The notes beneath the pieces are model-generated. The model was not told the DNA's origin. It worked only from the letters and a program-made list of their open reading frames with translations, and searched no databases. A program made the position numbers and the translations under genes. This document shows, piece by piece, positions 1 to 7,001 of a stretch of 64,000 bases of DNA; within the stretch, counting starts at the first letter, position 1; the number at the start of each line of letters is the position of its first letter. This DNA is from Rudanella paleaurantiibacter (lineage in GTDB: Bacteria > Bacteroidota > Bacteroidia > Cytophagales > Spirosomataceae): positions 1 through 64,000 of the forward strand of contig NZ_WELI01000017.1 of assembly GCF_009184635.1 (NCBI RefSeq), in the 5' to 3' direction.

Positions 1-50
1 TGTTGTGGGGTGGGTTTTGTGCCAACCGCTTGAATAGTCCGCCCCCGCCA

Positions 51-67
51 CCCCCCCCCCCCCCCCC
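51..67. repeat. 17-nt poly-C homopolymer tract
   Basis: An uninterrupted run of 17 C residues lies 25 nt beyond the queA stop codon, preceded by another C-rich stretch (37-48). Homopolymers this long are rare in a genome of mid-50s GC and are prone to slippage and to assembly error. No gene can be assigned to bases 1-92. The forward-strand open frame crossing the tract encodes poly-proline and then runs antisense through queA, so it is not a gene. Confidence 0.85.
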
Positions 68-92
68 ACTTCTATCTCCTCACTCCTCAACG

Positions 93-1136
93 TTAGATAA
101 TCAACATGGCATCGCCGTAGCTGAAGAAACGGTATTTCTCTTTGATCGCCGTTTGGTAGACTTCCTTCATGAACTCGTGGCCGCCAAACGCACTTGCCAT
201 CATAATCAGAATAGATTCTGGCAGGTGGAAGTTGGTCAGCAACGAGTTGGCAATTTTGAAATCGTAAGGCGGGAAGATAAACCGGTCAGTCCAGCCTTCA
301 ACGGGCTTCAAGCGGCTATTAGCCGACACCGACGACTCAATCGCTTTGAGCGACGTAGTGCCGATAGCGCACACCCGCTTACCGGCATCAAGGGCCGTGT
401 TGACAATCTGAGCCGAGTCGGCCGGGATGGCGTAGTTTTCCGAATCCGTCTTGTGCTTGGTCAGGTCTTCTACATCGACCTGCCGGAACGTACCCAGCCC
501 CACGTGCAGGGTGATCGGGGCAAAATGGATGCCTTTGATCTCCATGCGCTTCATCATGGCTTTGGTAAAGTGCAGGCCAGCCGTTGGAGCGGCTACGGCA
601 CCTACATGTTCGGCAAAAACGGTCTGATACCGCTCACGGTCGGCATCTTCGGTTTCGCGTTTGATTTCGCGGGGCAACGGCATTTCGCCCAGTTCGTCAA
701 CGGCCTTCATGAACTCTTCATGCGAACCATCGAACAAAAACCGGATCGTGCGTCCCCGAGAGGTTGTATTGTCAATTACCTCGGCCACCAGATCGCTGTC
801 GCCGAAGTAAAGTTTGTTACCAACACGAATTTTGCGGGCAGGGTCCACCAGTACATCCCACAGTTTCATTTCGCGATTCAGCTCGCGTAGCAGGAACACC
901 TCGATCTTGGCCCCAGTCTTCTCTTTATTGCCGTATAATCGCGCCGGAAACACCTTGGTGTTGTTAATCACCATGACGTCGCCGTCGTCGAAATAGCTCA
1001 GCAGATCAGAGAACATTTTGTGTTCGATTTGCTTTGTTTTGCGGTGCACTACCATTAAGCGTGCTTCACCGCGCTCAGCCGGATACTTTGCGATCAGGCT
1101 CTCAGGCAAGTCGAACCTAAATTCAGATAGCTTCAT
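93..1136 (-). CDS. queA: S-adenosylmethionine:tRNA ribosyltransferase-isomerase QueA
   Basis: QueA transfers the ribosyl moiety of S-adenosylmethionine to the 7-aminomethyl-7-deazaguanine base at position 34 of GUN-anticodon tRNAs, giving epoxyqueuosine. The protein has 347 residues, the usual family length. It starts with the family N-terminus ([20 protein letters not shown]) and carries [31 protein letters not shown] and the C-terminal [16 protein letters not shown] blocks. These are seen directly, and the function follows from the family. The ATG at 1136 gives the full family N-terminus. A TATATTTG -7 box lies 46 nt upstream, so the gene is probably transcribed alone. No other queuosine gene is in the window. 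Confidence 0.95.
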   Translation of the reverse strand: MKLSEFRFDLPESLIAKYPAERGEARLMVVHRKTKQIEHKMFSDLLSYFDDGDVMVINNTKVFPARLYGNKEKTGAKIEVFLLRELNREMKLWDVLVDPARKIRVGNKLYFGDSDLVAEVIDNTTSRGRTIRFLFDGSHEEFMKAVDELGEMPLPREIKRETEDADRERYQTVFAEHVGAVAAPTAGLHFTKAMMKRMEIKGIHFAPITLHVGLGTFRQVDVEDLTKHKTDSENYAIPADSAQIVNTALDAGKRVCAIGTTSLKAIESSVSANSRLKPVEGWTDRFIFPPYDFKIANSLLTNFHLPESILIMMASAFGGHEFMKEVYQTAIKEKYRFFSYGDAMLII

Positions 1137-1182
1137 AAGCGTATTAGCCCCAAATAATCAACCCGTTATAACAAAAAGTCCG

Positions 1183-1190
1183 CAAATATA
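1183..1190 (-). promoter_or_regulatory. -7 promoter box of queA
   Basis: On the minus strand the sequence reads TATATTTG, a full match to the Bacteroidota TAnnTTTG box, 46 nt before the queA ATG. No TTG at the usual ~20-nt spacing was found, so only the -7 element is supported. Confidence 0.5.
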
Positions 1191-1196
1191 CAACGC

Positions 1197-1229
1197 AAAA
1201 ACCCGGATGCTTCTTTTTCTCCGGGTTTT
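1197..1229 (-). terminator. Hairpin terminator downstream of the 115-residue gene
   Basis: The sequence AAAACCCGG, a 14-nt loop and CCGGGTTTT form a perfect 9-bp stem whose A/T flanks work in both directions. It lies between the end of the minus-strand gene at 1384 and the queA promoter, so it probably isolates queA from upstream transcription. Confidence 0.6.
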
Positions 1230-1267
1230 ACTTGCAATTTTCGCGATTATGTCCTAAACGCTCACTT

Positions 1268-1395
1268 TTTTGAATGGAGAACGGTTTATGGAGAATGAAA
1301 AATGGACAATGAAGAATGATCAATGGGCCGTGCAGGATACGACCCAAACCCATTCCCCTCATTATGCATTGATACATTGGGCATCAATTCCCAAG
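1268..1395. repeat. AATG-word inverted repeat
   Basis: The left arm (about 1272-1328) is a degenerate series of AATGGAGA/AATGAA/AATGATC words. The right arm (about 1353-1395) contains the same words in reverse complement (CATTATGCATTGATACATT), giving an imperfect long hairpin. The right arm includes the stop codon of the gene at 1384-1731. It is the same word class as the long hairpin at 54343-54471. Confidence 0.6.
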
Positions 1396-1731
1396 CGGCT
1401 GTACCGATCCCTCCGTATTGACCGTAGGCCGCTCGCCCACGTTGAACTTAGCCATTAACTCAGCCGATACTTCGTTGGCATACGTACCCTGCGCCGACAC
1501 AAACAGGCCTTTTTGGCCGGCTTTAGTCGTAATGGCGTACAGGGTCATTTCGTCGCCGGGGTCGGAGGTACCTTCGAAGCGGTGAAACTCATCGACCATA
1601 AATTCGTCGCCCCGCACACGCATGTCGGTACCGGCTACGGTTAGGTAGTCGGCATGGGGAGAAAACTCGTAGCTGTAGCCCCGAGCGCGGAGGTTTTCCA
1701 TCGCTTCGGTTAAGGTGGTGAAGTGATTCAT
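1384..1731 (-). CDS. Conserved small protein of unknown function (115 aa)
   Basis: The protein is a small soluble one with no signal peptide or membrane segment. The sequence MNHFTTLTEAMENLRARGYS, followed by an acidic, beta-rich body (DEFMVDEFHRFEG, MTLYAITTKAGQKG), resembles a Bacteroidota family. From memory, public annotations often label this family 'phosphoribosylpyrophosphate synthetase'. No PRPP-synthetase nucleotide- or PRPP-binding motif can be seen, and at 115 residues it is far too short, so I do not accept that label. The ATG at 1731 has no alternative nearby. It stands alone, with repeats on both sides. Confidence 0.75.
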   Translation of the reverse strand: MNHFTTLTEAMENLRARGYSYEFSPHADYLTVAGTDMRVRGDEFMVDEFHRFEGTSDPGDEMTLYAITTKAGQKGLFVSAQGTYANEVSAELMAKFNVGERPTVNTEGSVQPLGN

Positions 1732-1807
1732 GACGTTGGTCCGTTGTTTACCCCATTAACCGCCAGCCCGCCGGATGGTTTTTGAAGGTTACGGACTGGT
1801 CTTTTTT

Positions 1808-1902
1808 AGCGATGTCATCTTGTTTGGAAAGATGACATCGCTGTGTTTTACCGACTCGCTCACTGGCCTTTTGTAGAGCTTTCCAAACAAGATGACAGCT
1901 CG
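1808..1902. repeat. GTCATC-type hairpin plus an inverted partial copy
   Basis: Bases 1808-1842 form a perfect 13-bp stem (AGCGATGTCATCT) around a 9-nt loop. Bases 1876-1902 contain a second, inverted and shortened copy that shares the 19-nt word TGTCATCTTGTTTGGAAAG and is bounded by GAGCT/AGCTC. The block ends 11 nt before the DUF72 stop codon and may also serve as that gene's terminator. Related hairpins lie at 2882-2932 and 6054-6124. Confidence 0.75.
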
Positions 1903-1913
1903 GTGAGCATCTT

Positions 1914-2852
1914 CTAAAACAAGCTGCCCTGTACCAGTTGTGGCTGAATCTGAGGTTCGCGGAGGTTGAGCCCGCAACACTCGTTTAGCTGGCGCACCCA
2001 GTACCGGATTAGTTCGGGGGCGGTATCGTTGTCGCCACCGCCATGCACAAAGAGGTAGGCCGTTTGCAGTCCCTTATCAAACCAGGTTTTGAGCCGTTGC
2101 ACCCAGGCATCGGTACGGGCATAGTCAGATGGATGCCCCTCGTTGGCAATGAACCGAAGAGTGAGCACGGGGCTACTCAAGCCCATGTGCAACACATCGC
2201 GCCGACCCGCTACGTCGGTAATAACCACGTGCCGATGCAGGCCATGCAGTTTTTCGAGCGTGGCTGGCCACACATCTTTTTTAAACCAGTCGGGGTGCCG
2301 GAACTCCACGGCCACGTCGAGTTCGTCGGGGAGGTTAGTCAGGTACGTTTCCAGAATTGGCCACTTGTCGGGGGCAAACTGAGGGGGCAATTGCAGAAAC
2401 GACATCCCCAGGTTTTCTTCCAGACCCATAATGGCGTTTACAAACTCATCGGTGAGGGCTTCAGAAGCCACCAGCATTCGTTCGTGGCTGATTAATTGCG
2501 GGAACTTAGGGCAGTATACGAAGCCCCCCTGCTCGGCCGTACGGGTACTTGCTCCGGCAATAGCTTCGGTGCGCCATTTAGTAATCATGGCGGGCGTCGG
2601 AATCTGGTAGTGCGTCAGGTTTAGCTCAATGGTATTGAACTGTCGGGTGTAGTGATGCAGATAGTCGCGCTCTTTGGCCGTAGTTGGGTATACTTTCCCG
2701 ACGTACTGCCGGTTGGCCCAGATAGGCCCACCGATGTAGACCGAGGGTCGGGGCGCAGGCATGGCCTGACTCCAGATCTGCGCATTGAACGCCTGACCGG
2801 GCGGCAACGCAAAGTTGATCTGATCAATGTTGGCGGCTTTTCCGAATTCCAT
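1914..2852 (-). CDS. DUF72 (YecE-like) TIM-barrel protein
   Basis: The protein (312 aa from the chosen start) carries DUF72 family hallmarks: an early YIGGPIWANRQYVGKVYPTT segment, FNTIELNLTHYQIPTPAMITKW, FCPKFPQLISH-like YCPKFPQLISH, the LGMSFLQLPPQFAPDK segment, VAVEFRHPDWF and the late TAYLFVHGGGDNDTAPELI. The family has a TIM-barrel fold and no firmly established biochemical role. An ATG 42 nt further upstream (2894) is possible, but it would place coding sequence in the hairpin repeat at 2882-2932. The ATG at 2852 (MEFGKAANIDQINF) is therefore preferred. The gene stands alone, with repeats at both ends. Confidence 0.85.
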   Translation of the reverse strand: MEFGKAANIDQINFALPPGQAFNAQIWSQAMPAPRPSVYIGGPIWANRQYVGKVYPTTAKERDYLHHYTRQFNTIELNLTHYQIPTPAMITKWRTEAIAGASTRTAEQGGFVYCPKFPQLISHERMLVASEALTDEFVNAIMGLEENLGMSFLQLPPQFAPDKWPILETYLTNLPDELDVAVEFRHPDWFKKDVWPATLEKLHGLHRHVVITDVAGRRDVLHMGLSSPVLTLRFIANEGHPSDYARTDAWVQRLKTWFDKGLQTAYLFVHGGGDNDTAPELIRYWVRQLNECCGLNLREPQIQPQLVQGSLF

Positions 2853-2881
2853 GACTTTGAGGATGAAGCGATTGGTTCTAA

Positions 2882-2932
2882 AAGAGATGACCACCGGGTA
2901 GCCCCGATCTTTCTAAACAGATGTCATCTCTT
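2882..2932. repeat. GTCATC-type hairpin upstream of the DUF72 gene
   Basis: AAGAGATGAC (2882-2891) and GTCATCTCTT (2923-2932) are perfect 10-bp inverted ends. The interior GATCTTTCTAAACAGATGTC resembles the core of the repeats at 1808-1902 and 6054-6124. Confidence 0.6.
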
Positions 2933-3181
2933 AAGAATCAGAAATTTACACCTTTTGTTTTCGACAAAACGGTCCATTCGCGAACTAAAATTCGGGCGTG
3001 CACAACAACTCCCCCAAACCAACTTATTGGGCAGAAAGTGGCCACCCAGAAGGCTCTGGGCTAACCATTTACGAAGCCGTTGCGTGGGCGATTACGTTTG
3101 ACAACTCTAGGAAGCACCCGCTATTGTGCTCATTTATACACCCTCGCGCAAACGCACCACCGGTTATTTGTCGGAGGGGGT
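2933..3181. other. Gene-free stretch between DUF72 and valS
   Basis: No convincing coding sequence is visible. A small hairpin with stem TTTTGT/ACAAAA lies near 2958-2975. The open frame that begins at 3126 and runs into valS lacks family similarity before codon 46. Confidence 0.4.
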
Positions 3182-3189
3182 TATTTTTG
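3182..3189 (+). promoter_or_regulatory. -7 promoter box of valS
   Basis: TATTTTTG is a full TAnnTTTG match, 71 nt before the chosen valS ATG. The nearest TTTG (3167-3170) is too close for a standard -33, so only the -7 element is claimed. Its position argues against a valS start at 3126. Confidence 0.5.
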
Positions 3190-3260
3190 CACCTTATATC
3201 CGTAAATCAGAACGCAGCCGGTCGGTGAGCCGGTGTTGCTTCTGGACAATTTCGCGCAGC

Positions 3261-5972
3261 ATGATCGCTAAAACGTATAATCCCAGAGACGTCGAAGAAA
3301 AGTGGTACCAATACTGGATCGACAACCAGTTGTTCAAGTCGGTTCCTGATGAGCGGGAGCCGTACACCATCGTGATTCCGCCCCCCAACGTGACGGGCTT
3401 GCTCCACATGGGCCACATGCTCAACAATACGATTCAGGATGTGCTGATTCGGAAAGCCCGTATGGAAGGCAAAAACGCCTGCTGGGTGCCCGGTACCGAC
3501 CACGCCAGTATTGCCACCGAAGCCAAGGTGGTGAACATGCTCAAAGAACGGGGCATCAAAAAAACCGACCTCACGCGCGACGAGTTTCTGAGCTACGCCT
3601 GGGAATGGAAAGAAAAGTACGGCGGCATTATTCTGAAACAGCTGCGCAAGCTGGGCGCATCCTGCGACTGGGACCGGACGCGCTTCACCATGGAGCCCGA
3701 CCTCTACGACTCGGTTATCGACGTGTTTGTTGACCTCTACCAGAAAGGTAAGGTTTACCGGGGCGTCAGAATGGTGAACTGGGACCCGCAAGGGCTCACG
3801 GCCGTATCCGACGAAGAGGTTATCATGAAAGAAGTACAGCAGAAGCTGGTGTATATTCGATATGAGGTAAAAGGAGGAAAGGAGAAGGGAGAAAAGGAGG
3901 AAAGAAGTGGAGAAGCATCAACTGACTCTTCTGCCGTCTCCCTTCTGCCGTCTCCTGAATATATTACTATCGCTACTGTTCGGCCGGAGACCATCATGGC
4001 CGACTCGGCGATCTGCGTGAACCCGAACGACGAACGCTACGGGCACCTGATTGGCAAACAGGCCCTGATTCCGCTTATAAACCGGCCCATCCCGATTATT
4101 GCCGATGAGTATGTAACGATGGACTTCGGAACGGGCTGCCTCAAAGTGACGCCCGCCCACGACCCGAATGATTATGAGCTGGGCATTAAGCACAAGCTGC
4201 CGGTCATCGACATTCTGAACGACAACGGCACGCTCAACGAAAAGGCGCAGATTCTGGTCGGTAAAGACCGGTTTGCGGCCCGCAAGGAGATTATCGCGTT
4301 GCTGGAAGAAGCGGGGCACCTCGAAAAAACCGAAGAGTACAAGTCGAACGTGGGGTATTCGGAGCGGACCAACGCCGTGATTGAGCCGAAGCTGTCGTTG
4401 CAATGGTTCCTGAAGATGGACCAGATTGCGAAGCCTGCCCTCGAAAACGTAATGAACGACACCATCCAGCTGGTGCCGCCCAAGTTCAAAAATATGTACC
4501 GGGCCTGGATGGAAAACCCGCACGACTGGTGCATTAGCCGCCAATTGTGGTGGGGGCAGCAAATTCCAGCGTTCTACCTGAACGATGGCACCATTATCGT
4601 GGCCAAGAACAAACGCGAGGCTCTGCGCAAAGCCCAGCGCGAGTATCAGCTGTTTGCCCTCACTGAGCAGGACCTGACGCAGGACGAAGATGTACTCGAC
4701 ACCTGGTTTTCGTCGTGGCTGTGGCCCATTACGGTGTTCAACGGCCTGAAAGAGCCAAACAATGCCGATATTAACTACTACTACCCAACCAACGACCTCG
4801 TTACGGGCTTCGACATTATTTTCTTCTGGGTTGCCCGCATGATTATGGCCGGGTACGAGTACCGGCAGGAGCGCCCGTTCCGCAACGTGTATTTCACGGG
4901 GATGGTGCGCGACAAGCAGGGCCGAAAAATGTCGAAACAACTGGGCAACAGTCCCGACCCGCTCGACCTGATTGAGGTATTCGGGGCCGATGGCGTCCGG
5001 ACGGGGATGCTGTTCAGCTCGGCGGCCGGTAACGACCTGCTCTTCGACGAAAAACTGTGCGAGCAGGGCCGGAACTTCAACAACAAAATCTGGAATGCCT
5101 TCCGGTTGGTGAAGGGGTGGACGGTTGATAGTCGGCAGGAGGCAGTAGCAGTTGGCAGTAATCAATTATCCATTCAGTGGTTTGGTGCCCGGTTGAATGC
5201 GACTCTGGCTGAGGTGGAAGACCATTTCAGCAAATTCCGGATTTCGGACGCCCTGCAAAGCATTTACAAGCTCATCTGGGACGATTTCTGCTCGCAGTAC
5301 CTCGAAATGATCAAACCCCCTTACGATCAGGAGGCCAATGGGTCGCTGCCGATTGATGCGGCTACCTACGAGGCTACGGTCCACTTCTTCGAGCAACTGT
5401 TGCAGTTGGCGCATCCGTTTATGCCGTTCATTACGGAGGAAATCTGGCAACAACTGCGCGAGCGCGAAGCCGGTGCCAGCATCTGCGTGGCTCCGTTCCC
5501 GAAAGCCGGGGAAGTAGACGGGCAAATCATCGCCGATTTTGCCATCCTGACCGAGGCCGTCAGCACCATTCGGAACCTCCGTTCGTCGAAAGGACTGTCG
5601 CCCCGCATCGAGCTGCCGTTGTCTATCCGTACAGAAACGCCCGACCGCTACCGGCCGCTCGAAGGGTTGTTTACGAAACTGGCCAACGTGGTGGATATTC
5701 AGTACGTGACCGAAAAGGCCCCCGGCACACCATTCCTGATTAAGTCCGACGAATTTTTTGTGAACGTAGCGGGCGAAGTAGACGAAGAAGCCGAACTGGC
5801 CGAAGCTCGCAAAGAGCTGGAATACCTCACGGGTTTCCGCGACTCGGTACAGAAAAAACTCGCCAACGAGAAGTTTGTAGCCAATGCCAAACCCGACGTG
5901 GTAGACCGCGAACGCCAGAAACTGGCCGACGCCGAAGCCAAAATCAAGGCATTGGAAGAACGGCTCAAATAA
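3261..5972 (+). CDS. valS: Valyl-tRNA synthetase
   Basis: ValS charges tRNA-Val with valine in the cytoplasm and edits threonyl-tRNA. The 903-residue product shows the class I signatures PPPNVTGLLHMGHMLNN (HIGH motif, HMGH) and GRKMSKQLGNSP (KMSKS motif), the editing domain (ATVRPETIMADSAICVNP, FGTGCLKVTPAHDPNDYELG), the WCISRQLWWGQQIPAF block, and a C-terminal coiled coil typical of ValS. The ATG at 3261 begins the family N-terminus MIAKTYNPRDVEEKWYQYW; the in-frame upstream extension has no family similarity. Two low-complexity segments lie inside the frame. One is a ~27-residue K/E/G/S-rich insertion just before the editing domain (3862-3957), and the other is a short segment after the VKGW motif (5130-5161). 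Both are built from the same words as intergenic hairpins elsewhere in the window. The catalytic motifs are intact. Confidence 0.97.
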   Translation: MIAKTYNPRDVEEKWYQYWIDNQLFKSVPDEREPYTIVIPPPNVTGLLHMGHMLNNTIQDVLIRKARMEGKNACWVPGTDHASIATEAKVVNMLKERGIKKTDLTRDEFLSYAWEWKEKYGGIILKQLRKLGASCDWDRTRFTMEPDLYDSVIDVFVDLYQKGKVYRGVRMVNWDPQGLTAVSDEEVIMKEVQQKLVYIRYEVKGGKEKGEKEERSGEASTDSSAVSLLPSPEYITIATVRPETIMADSAICVNPNDERYGHLIGKQALIPLINRPIPIIADEYVTMDFGTGCLKVTPAHDPNDYELGIKHKLPVIDILNDNGTLNEKAQILVGKDRFAARKEIIALLEEAGHLEKTEEYKSNVGYSERTNAVIEPKLSLQWFLKMDQIAKPALENVMNDTIQLVPPKFKNMYRAWMENPHDWCISRQLWWGQQIPAFYLNDGTIIVAKNKREALRKAQREYQLFALTEQDLTQDEDVLDTWFSSWLWPITVFNGLKEPNNADINYYYPTNDLVTGFDIIFFWVARMIMAGYEYRQERPFRNVYFTGMVRDKQGRKMSKQLGNSPDPLDLIEVFGADGVRTGMLFSSAAGNDLLFDEKLCEQGRNFNNKIWNAFRLVKGWTVDSRQEAVAVGSNQLSIQWFGARLNATLAEVEDHFSKFRISDALQSIYKLIWDDFCSQYLEMIKPPYDQEANGSLPIDAATYEATVHFFEQLLQLAHPFMPFITEEIWQQLREREAGASICVAPFPKAGEVDGQIIADFAILTEAVSTIRNLRSSKGLSPRIELPLSIRTETPDRYRPLEGLFTKLANVVDIQYVTEKAPGTPFLIKSDEFFVNVAGEVDEEAELAEARKELEYLTGFRDSVQKKLANEKFVANAKPDVVDRERQKLADAEAKIKALEERLK
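3862..3957. repeat. GGAGAA-word hairpin inserted in frame in valS
   Basis: The left arm (about 3868-3921) is a purine tract of GGAGAA/GGAGGAAA words. The right arm (about 3929-3957) is its imperfect reverse complement (CTTCTGCCGTCTCC repeated). It encodes a K/E/G-rich then S/P-rich linker ahead of the conserved ITIATVRPET block. The same word class forms the intergenic hairpin at 55216-55279. Confidence 0.7.
5130..5161. repeat. GGCAGTAG-word stretch inside valS
   Basis: The words GGCAGGA, GGCAGTAGCA and TTGGCAGTA follow each other in tandem and encode the linker SRQEAVAVGSN between the VKGW and IQWFGARL blocks. The same words make up the arms of the intergenic hairpin at 48302-48380. Only one arm is present here. 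Confidence 0.5.
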
Positions 5973-6053
5973 ACAGAGATGACAGATCTGCTTAAAAAAG
6001 CCTCCAACTGAGCAATCAAGCAGAATTAAACGCAAGTATTTGAAATAGGCGTT

Positions 6054-6124
6054 CTGTCATCCCGACGAAGGAGGGGTCTTTCTATCAGGCAATTAGAAAG
6101 ATCCCTCCTTCGTCAGGATGACAG
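6054..6124. repeat. GTCATCC hairpin with 30-bp arms
   Basis: The arms 6054-6083 and 6095-6124 match as inverted repeats at 28 of 30 positions (CTGTCATCC, then GACGAAGGAGG, then GTCTTTCT), with an 11-nt loop. It lies between valS and prmA and can act as a terminator, but its form is that of a dispersed palindromic repeat. Confidence 0.85.
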
Positions 6125-6152
6125 AAAAGTAGTCTGATTCTTCTCCCCAACT

Positions 6153-6986
6153 ATGAATTATACCGAGCTAAAATTGACCCTCTCGCCCGACTATGCCGAC
6201 ATTCTGACGGCCGAGCTGGCCGAGTTGGGTTTTGAGTCGTTTGTGGAAACCGACGAAGGCCTCAATGCATACATCGTTGAGCCCGATTTCGACGAAGCCG
6301 CCGTGCAGGAAGTTATTGACCGCTACGCCCCGCAAACCGCAATAGTCTACGAGGTTACATCGTTAGAAAAACGAAACTGGAACGCCGAATGGGAGCAGAG
6401 TTATCAGCCAATTGAGGTAGGTCAGGCGGTGCGGGTGCGGGCGTCGTTTCATGAGCCCAATCCGGCTTTTCAATTCGATTTGGTCATCAATCCGAAAATG
6501 TCGTTTGGAACAGGGCACCACGAAACCACCGCCATGATGCTCGAACATCAGTTGGGTATCGACCACGCGGGCAAATCGGTGCTCGATGTGGGTAGCGGAA
6601 CCGGGATTCTGGCGATTCTGGCCGCCCACATGGGCGCCACGCCCGTAGTTGCGTTCGACATTGAGGAGTGGGCCGTAGAAAACGCGCAGGAGAATGCTGC
6701 TCTGAACGATTGCGCAGCCATCCGGGTGTTTCAGGGCACCATTGCCGATGTGGATACCACCGACCGGTACGATCTTGTGCTGGCCAACATCAACCGCAAC
6801 GTGCTGCTGGCCGAAATCCCGACGTATGCTGCCCTGATGAACCCTGGCGGCTACCTGCTGGTAAGCGGCTTTTACGAGCACGACGCGGCCGATATCGACG
6901 CCAAAGCGCAGGAAGTAGGTTTGAGTCCGGTTGGCCGAAAAACACAGAATGGGTGGTGTTCGTTGGTTTTTGCCAACCCTGCCTAA
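6153..6986 (+). CDS. prmA: Ribosomal protein L11 methyltransferase
   Basis: PrmA uses S-adenosylmethionine to methylate ribosomal protein L11. The 277-residue protein has the short N-terminal substrate-binding domain (MNYTELKLTLSPDYADILTA), the linker with NAEWEQSYQPIEVG, the MSFGTGHHETTAMML segment, the SAM-binding motif DVGSGTGILAILAAHMGA and the catalytic-side motif LANINRNVLL. All are seen directly and fit the family. The ATG at 6153 is the only start that keeps the N-terminal domain. The next gene begins 15 nt after the stop codon, so the two are probably co-transcribed. Confidence 0.93.
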   Translation: MNYTELKLTLSPDYADILTAELAELGFESFVETDEGLNAYIVEPDFDEAAVQEVIDRYAPQTAIVYEVTSLEKRNWNAEWEQSYQPIEVGQAVRVRASFHEPNPAFQFDLVINPKMSFGTGHHETTAMMLEHQLGIDHAGKSVLDVGSGTGILAILAAHMGATPVVAFDIEEWAVENAQENAALNDCAAIRVFQGTIADVDTTDRYDLVLANINRNVLLAEIPTYAALMNPGGYLLVSGFYEHDAADIDAKAQEVGLSPVGRKTQNGWCSLVFANPA

Positions 6987-7001
6987 GTCAACAACAATAC
7001 G

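Noticed and set aside
1384-1731. Phosphoribosylpyrophosphate synthetase
   Set aside because: The label that I recall for homologues does not fit: the protein has 115 residues and no PRPP or nucleotide-binding motif.
3126-3260. An upstream start for valS that adds 45 residues
   Set aside because: The added residues have no ValS similarity, and the -7 box at 3182-3189 lies inside this stretch.
3918-5165. A 415-codon open frame on the minus strand
   Set aside because: It lies wholly antisense to valS, has no family-like motifs and only mirrors the GC-biased third codon positions of the real gene.
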